From NCBI RefSeq assembly GCF_000948985.2, contig NZ_CP059733.1, forward strand, positions 1,054,001 to 1,118,000: DNA of 64,000 nucleotides. Direction: 5' to 3'. Of this stretch, positions 60,166 through 64,000 are shown piece by piece; position 1 is the stretch's first letter, and each line of letters opens with the position of its first letter. The notes under the pieces are model-generated. The model saw only the letters and a list, made by a program, of their open reading frames with translations, made no database searches and was not told the origin of the DNA. Source of the DNA: Thalassomonas viridans. GTDB taxonomy: Bacteria; Pseudomonadota; Gammaproteobacteria; Enterobacterales; Alteromonadaceae. The translations under genes were made by a program, and so were the position numbers.

Positions 60166-61584
60166 TTAATTGCCTTTTGCCGGAACTTCCTCTCCGGTGT
60201 CTATTTCATTTTCCTGCTCACCGATATTCCCGCCTTCATCGTCGGCTGCCGGCTTAAGCCTTTTGGCAAATTCCAGCTTAAGCAGGTACAGGCTGAAAAA
60301 CATTTGTATCACCAGGGCGGTGATCGAGATATACCAGATATATTCCAGCGGATAGCTGCTTTTTTGGCTGAGCCAGAATACCGGCAGGGCGAAAATCACC
60401 AGGCGCAGCGTCATGCTGATCAACGAAGGCCAGGTATTGCCCATGCCCTGGAACATGCCGGAGCAGGTAAAGATCAGTCCGGCGGGAACAAAGTTAAAGG
60501 CAATAACCTGTAAAAAGACGCTGGCGACCTCAAGCACGTCAACATCCTGGGTGAAAGGTTCCAGCAGCAGTTCCGGCACCAGCAAACAAAAGCCGGACAA
60601 GGCCGCCATCATGGCGCTGATCACCAGCGCAGACACCTTAAAGCTAGATCTGACCCTGGCATAATTTTTCGCGCCGTAGTTCTGTCCTGCCAGTGCCGGC
60701 AGGGCGAGGGCGATCGCCAGGGCCGGCATAAATATCGCCTGCATCAGCCGGGAGCCCAAGCCGAATCCCGCCTGGGCGGCGGGACCAAATCCCTGGATGG
60801 CCCAGTAAATAATGGCCATATAAAAGAACAACATAAAAAATTCGCCGCCGGAGGGGAACCCTAGATTAAGGATGCGCTTTGCCGGTTCGGCGGCCGGCAT
60901 AAACAGGCGTTTGTTGAAAGTAAAATACTGCCCGAACTTAAGGAAATAAACAAACATCAGCAGCACGGCGACCAGCATGGCAACAGAGCTGGCCAGGCCG
61001 GCCCCGGCAACCCCCATGGCGTGGCCGGTAAACCAGCCGGCCACCAATACCGGCGTCAGCAGGGTATTGATAAAGACGCTGATAAATTGGATCACCATAC
61101 CCGGCTTGACTACTCCTGCCCCCCTTAAGGCGGAGGACAAGACCACTAGCATAAATTGCAGCGCCAAGTTCGGCAGGTAGTAATACAGGTATTCTTTGCC
61201 CTCGGCTATCACCGCCGGATCCGATGACATCAGGGCCAGGTATGTATCCGCCAGCAAGTAGCCGCACACCAGCACCAGCAGGGTTAATATGGTTGAGATA
61301 AACAAGGCCTGGTTGAAGATAACATCCACATCCTGTTTATCTTTTCTGCCTATGGCCTGGGCAACCAGGGAGACGGTGCCTACGGCGATTATTTGGGTTA
61401 GGCCGACGATCAATAAGGTCAGGTTGCCGGCGGCACTAACCCCGGCAAGCGCCACGGGACCGAGCTGGCTGACAAAATAGAGATCTATCATCAGGTACAG
61501 GTTTTGGATCAAAATGCTGATGCCCACCGGCAGGGAAAGGCTGAGCAAATGCTTAAAAATGGAACCCCGGGTTAAGTCTTTCAT
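60166..61584 (-). CDS. MATE family multidrug/drug:cation antiporter
   Basis: A 472-residue, twelve-helix MATE transporter. The N-terminus has GSIFKHLLSLSLPVGISILIQNLYLMIDLYFVSQLGPVALAG; a second half starts near ILNLGFPSGGEFFMLFF and contains FGLGSRLMQAIFMPALAIALA. The C-terminal ~30 residues are acidic and cytoplasmic. Substrate cannot be inferred. Convergent with maeA. Confidence 0.92.
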   Translation of the reverse strand: MKDLTRGSIFKHLLSLSLPVGISILIQNLYLMIDLYFVSQLGPVALAGVSAAGNLTLLIVGLTQIIAVGTVSLVAQAIGRKDKQDVDVIFNQALFISTILTLLVLVCGYLLADTYLALMSSDPAVIAEGKEYLYYYLPNLALQFMLVVLSSALRGAGVVKPGMVIQFISVFINTLLTPVLVAGWFTGHAMGVAGAGLASSVAMLVAVLLMFVYFLKFGQYFTFNKRLFMPAAEPAKRILNLGFPSGGEFFMLFFYMAIIYWAIQGFGPAAQAGFGLGSRLMQAIFMPALAIALALPALAGQNYGAKNYARVRSSFKVSALVISAMMAALSGFCLLVPELLLEPFTQDVDVLEVASVFLQVIAFNFVPAGLIFTCSGMFQGMGNTWPSLISMTLRLVIFALPVFWLSQKSSYPLEYIWYISITALVIQMFFSLYLLKLEFAKRLKPAADDEGGNIGEQENEIDTGEEVPAKGN

Positions 61585-61829
61585 ATGGCTGAGCGTTTAT
61601 TTTTGTTGAAATATGAGTGTTTATTTTTAGTTGTCGGCGGCCGGGCCAATCAAATAAAAGTTTTGCTTCGCTAAAGGCGGTTAAACAGGAAAGCATAATA
61701 AGATTAGGCTTTTACCCAGATAACGTCCACTTAATTTTGCCGTCTCTCAAGCCTGAAAATGCGGGCAACTCCGGCTGCTGTCTGTTAAAGGCCGGGCGGA
61801 TGAAGACCCGGGGGGAAAGTGTAACCGTT
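61585..61829. other. Gap between MATE gene and ndk promoter
   Basis: About 245 bp between divergent genes with no credible gene or hairpin. Confidence 0.35.
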
Positions 61830-61875
61830 TTGACATTTTTTATCCCTTGGTTAATACGGCTATTTGGTCTATAAT
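61830..61875 (+). promoter_or_regulatory. Overlapping sigma-70 promoters of ndk
   Basis: TTGACA (61830-61835) with TAATAC (61852-61857), 16-nt spacer; and TTGGTT (61847-61852) with TATAAT (61870-61875), 17-nt spacer. Both lie 55-100 bp before ndk; the second has the perfect -10. Confidence 0.65.
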
Positions 61876-61928
61876 CGCGCCAAAATTTTTACCAAGTTAT
61901 TTAATTTTTATATTTAAGAGGGCTGACA

Positions 61929-62360
61929 ATGGCTATCGAACGTACTTTTTCTATCGTAAAACCTGATGCCGTAGCAAAAAATGTTATTGGTCAAATCTAC
62001 AACCGTTTTGAAACTGCCGGTTTAAAAATCGTTGCTTCAAAAATGGTTCACCTGAGCAAAGAAAAAGCTGAAGGTTTCTACGCTGAGCACAAAGAGCGTC
62101 CTTTCTTCGGTGCTTTAGTTGAATTCATGACTTCTGGTCCTGTTATGGTTCAGGTACTTGAAGGTGAGAACGCGGTACTGAAAAACCGTGAAATCATGGG
62201 TGCTACTAACCCGGCTGAAGCTTTAGCCGGTACTTTACGTGCTGACTACGCCGATTCTATCGACGAGAACGCTTGTCACGGTTCAGACGCTTTAGAGTCT
62301 GCTGCCCGTGAAATCGCTTACTTCTTCTCTGATGACGAGATCTGCCCGCGCACTCGTTAA
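61929..62360 (+). CDS. ndk: Nucleoside diphosphate kinase
   Basis: Transfers the gamma-phosphate between NTPs and NDPs through a phospho-His. [18 protein letters not shown] starts the protein, and the active site is [16 protein letters not shown] with its catalytic His. 143 aa. Codon use shows the bias of a highly expressed gene. Upstream of rlmN as in related genomes. Confidence 0.97.
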   Translation: MAIERTFSIVKPDAVAKNVIGQIYNRFETAGLKIVASKMVHLSKEKAEGFYAEHKERPFFGALVEFMTSGPVMVQVLEGENAVLKNREIMGATNPAEALAGTLRADYADSIDENACHGSDALESAAREIAYFFSDDEICPRTR

Positions 62361-62412
62361 TCTGAGCCGACAAGCAGATAAGCCGGTGCCAGTTACCGGC
62401 TGAAAAGCCTTA

Positions 62413-62455
62413 AAAAGGATTTTATCGATTCGTTGGTAAAATCCTTTTGCTTTCT
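62413..62455 (+). terminator. Terminator after ndk
   Basis: AAAAGGATTTTA (62413-62424) is the perfect complement of 62437-62448, 12-nt loop, then TTTCTCTT. Confidence 0.8.
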
Positions 62456-62568
62456 CTTAAGCCGGCTGAATTCCTGCTGCAAGCTGAAATTGAAGATAAT
62501 ATTTCTGTTAGTATCCGCCCTTGTCGGCATTAGCGGGTATTAATAAAAGTGTTATTGACTGATTAAAA

Positions 62569-62597
62569 TTGTCACTCCTGTATGAAAAGTGTACAAT
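62569..62597 (+). promoter_or_regulatory. sigma-70 promoter of rlmN
   Basis: TTGTCA (62569-62574), 17-nt spacer, TACAAT (62592-62597), 38 bp before the rlmN ATG. Confidence 0.7.
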
Positions 62598-62634
62598 CTT
62601 GCCCCTTTTAAATTTGCTGTTTTGAGATCCCGAT

Positions 62635-63771
62635 ATGAATGAAAATATAACCGAATCGACTGCCAAGGTTAATTTGCTGAATTTTGACTATCAAATGATG
62701 CGTGAATATTTTGCTTCTATCGGTGAAAAGCCTTTCCGTGCCGAGCAGGTGATGAAGTGGATTTACCACTTCGGTTATGACGATTTCGAGAAAATGACCA
62801 ACCTCAACAAAAAGCTCAGGGAAAAACTGCAAAGAAATTGCGAGATCAAGGCGCCGGAAATCTCGCAAAAGCAGGTTTCAAACGACGGCACCATCAAATA
62901 CGCCCTGATGCTTGAAGGCGGCCAGGAAGTGGAAACCGTGTGGATCCCGGAAAATAACCGGGCGACCCTGTGCGTTTCTTCCCAGGTAGGCTGTGCCCTT
63001 GAGTGCAGTTTCTGCTCTACCGCCCAGCAGGGCTTTAACCGCAACCTGTCGATGTCGGAAATCATCGGCCAGGTGTGGCGGGTGGCCAACGACATCGGCG
63101 CTACCCGTATTGCCGGTACCCGGCCTATCACTAACATAGTGATGATGGGCATGGGAGAGCCTTTGCTGAACATGAAAAACCTGATCCCGGCGCTGGATAC
63201 TATGCTGAATGACTTCGCCTACGGCCTGTCGAAACGCCGGGTGACCGTCAGTACCTCGGGCGTCGTGCCGGCGCTGGATATGCTGAAAGAGAAAATCGAC
63301 TGTGCCCTGGCGATTTCCGTGCATGCGCCGAACAATGAGTTGCGGGACGAACTTGTGCCTATCAATAAAAAATATCCGCTGGAAGATTTCCTGGCGGCAT
63401 CGCGCCGTTATATAGATGGCTCTAAAGCCAACAAGCAGGTGACGGTGGAATATGTGATGATAGATCATGTCAACGACAGCACAGATCAGGCCCATGAACT
63501 GGCGATTGCGTTAAAGGATACCCCGAGTAAGATTAACCTGATCCCCTTTAACCCCTACCCGGGGTCGCCTTACAAGCGCTCCAGCAATTCCCGTATCGAT
63601 CGTTTCGATAAGGTGCTGCAATCTTACGGGCTGACGGTGATCACCCGCCGTACCCGCGGTGACGATATCGACGCTGCCTGTGGCCAGTTAGCCGGGGATG
63701 TGCTCGACAGAACCAAAAGAACTGGAAAAAAACAGGTGAAAGCTGATGAAATTTCAGTAAAAATGGTGTGA
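62635..63771 (+). CDS. rlmN: Dual-specificity 23S rRNA/tRNA methyltransferase RlmN
   Basis: Radical SAM enzyme methylating A2503 of 23S rRNA and A37 of some tRNAs. Cluster motif [20 protein letters not shown] (CxxxCxxC), [11 protein letters not shown], and the C-terminal active Cys in [12 protein letters not shown]. 378 aa. It begins the rlmN-pilW-(rodZ-ispG) gene order known in gammaproteobacteria. Confidence 0.96.
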   Translation: MNENITESTAKVNLLNFDYQMMREYFASIGEKPFRAEQVMKWIYHFGYDDFEKMTNLNKKLREKLQRNCEIKAPEISQKQVSNDGTIKYALMLEGGQEVETVWIPENNRATLCVSSQVGCALECSFCSTAQQGFNRNLSMSEIIGQVWRVANDIGATRIAGTRPITNIVMMGMGEPLLNMKNLIPALDTMLNDFAYGLSKRRVTVSTSGVVPALDMLKEKIDCALAISVHAPNNELRDELVPINKKYPLEDFLAASRRYIDGSKANKQVTVEYVMIDHVNDSTDQAHELAIALKDTPSKINLIPFNPYPGSPYKRSSNSRIDRFDKVLQSYGLTVITRRTRGDDIDAACGQLAGDVLDRTKRTGKKQVKADEISVKMV

Positions 63772-63802
63772 TAACACATTCGGCCAATGGCACCAGCTCG
63801 TT

Positions 63803-64000
63803 ATGGATAAATTTAAACCGGTTATTTATACCCTTACTGTCTTAAGTTTGTTGCCCGGGTGTGTGACCCGGGAATATGCCGGTGACAATACCCCTGTAGT
63901 ACAAAATGATGCCACCAATGACGACATTGCCCTAACCCGGATTTCCCTGGCCCTGGGTTATCTGAAAATGGGCAACACCACCCAGGCGAAAGCCAACCTG
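63803..64000 (+). CDS. pilW: Type IV pilus assembly lipoprotein PilW/PilF (cut by the window)
   Basis: 66 codons from ATG 63803, open at the window end. Lipobox LLPGC, then the first TPR unit DIALTRISLALGYLKMGNTTQAKANL. PilW/PilF is the outer-membrane lipoprotein needed for PilQ secretin assembly; its place after rlmN supports the call. Confidence 0.85.
   Translation, partial: MDKFKPVIYTLTVLSLLPGCVTREYAGDNTPVVQNDATNDDIALTRISLALGYLKMGNTTQAKANL

Overview
The window reads as a chromosomal segment of a marine gammaproteobacterium of the Alteromonadales, most like Colwelliaceae (Thalassomonas/Thalassotalea type). That placement is inferred from gene content and protein character, not from a search. 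Supporting context: the rpsU-(yqeY)-dnaG-rpoD macromolecular-synthesis operon divergent from tsaD; plsY, folB, folK and uppP nearby; an attenuated thrLABC operon; ndk-rlmN-pilW order; PEP-CTERM proteins; maoP, rmf and a LexA-controlled yebG. Most of the window is single-copy core gene content with tight operons; AT-rich accessory patches interrupt it.

Layout. 1-8.4 kb: information-processing and envelope core genes. 8.4-10.5 kb: an AT-rich patch with a small double-glycine-leader-like peptide, two membrane proteins and an XRE regulator. 10.6-15.2 kb: acyl-CoA dehydrogenase, the chaperedoxin CnoX and a membrane-anchored winged-helix regulator with a propeller-like periplasmic part. 15.2-19 kb: an accessory patch with a Phd/ParE toxin-antitoxin pair, then a radical SAM enzyme directly coupled to a 329-residue protein. 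That protein has a nitrile-hydratase-leader-like segment followed by a stretch with Asn at exactly every sixth residue between hydrophobic residues, the pattern known from polytheonamide-type proteusin cores. This is the best candidate for an undescribed system here. 19-21.7 kb: msrA and a RegB/RegA-like redox two-component system. 21.8-24.6 kb: a mobile island bounded by inverted IS630-type ends, with a broken transposase, cassette-like debris and an orphan protein.

24.6-36.9 kb: an unknown tandem-duplicated protein, maoP, rmf, a complete molybdopterin operon (moaA-mobA-moaB-moaC-moaD-moaE-moeB) behind a Moco-riboswitch-like leader and divergent from moeA, then yebG, a YgjP metallopeptidase and a CheY/CheC/diguanylate cyclase operon. 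36.9-45 kb: thrLABC with attenuator and an unusual terminator, ung, a GNAT acetyltransferase and a PuuB-like oxidase. 45-50 kb: a SymE-like toxin, two paralogous PEP-CTERM proteins each behind the same sigma-54 promoter motif, and a large Ig-like lipoprotein.

50-64 kb: a hydroxyacid dehydrogenase, NnrS, a secreted nuclease-fold protein, a beta-propeller protein, a three-domain sulfur enzyme (cysteine desulfurase + persulfide dioxygenase-like + rhodanese) next to a small CxxC membrane protein and iscX (whose 3' end is duplicated), then a malic enzyme, a MATE transporter, ndk, rlmN and the start of pilW. No rRNA, tRNA or CRISPR array was found. All family calls come from reading the sequence and recalled family motifs; no database was searched.
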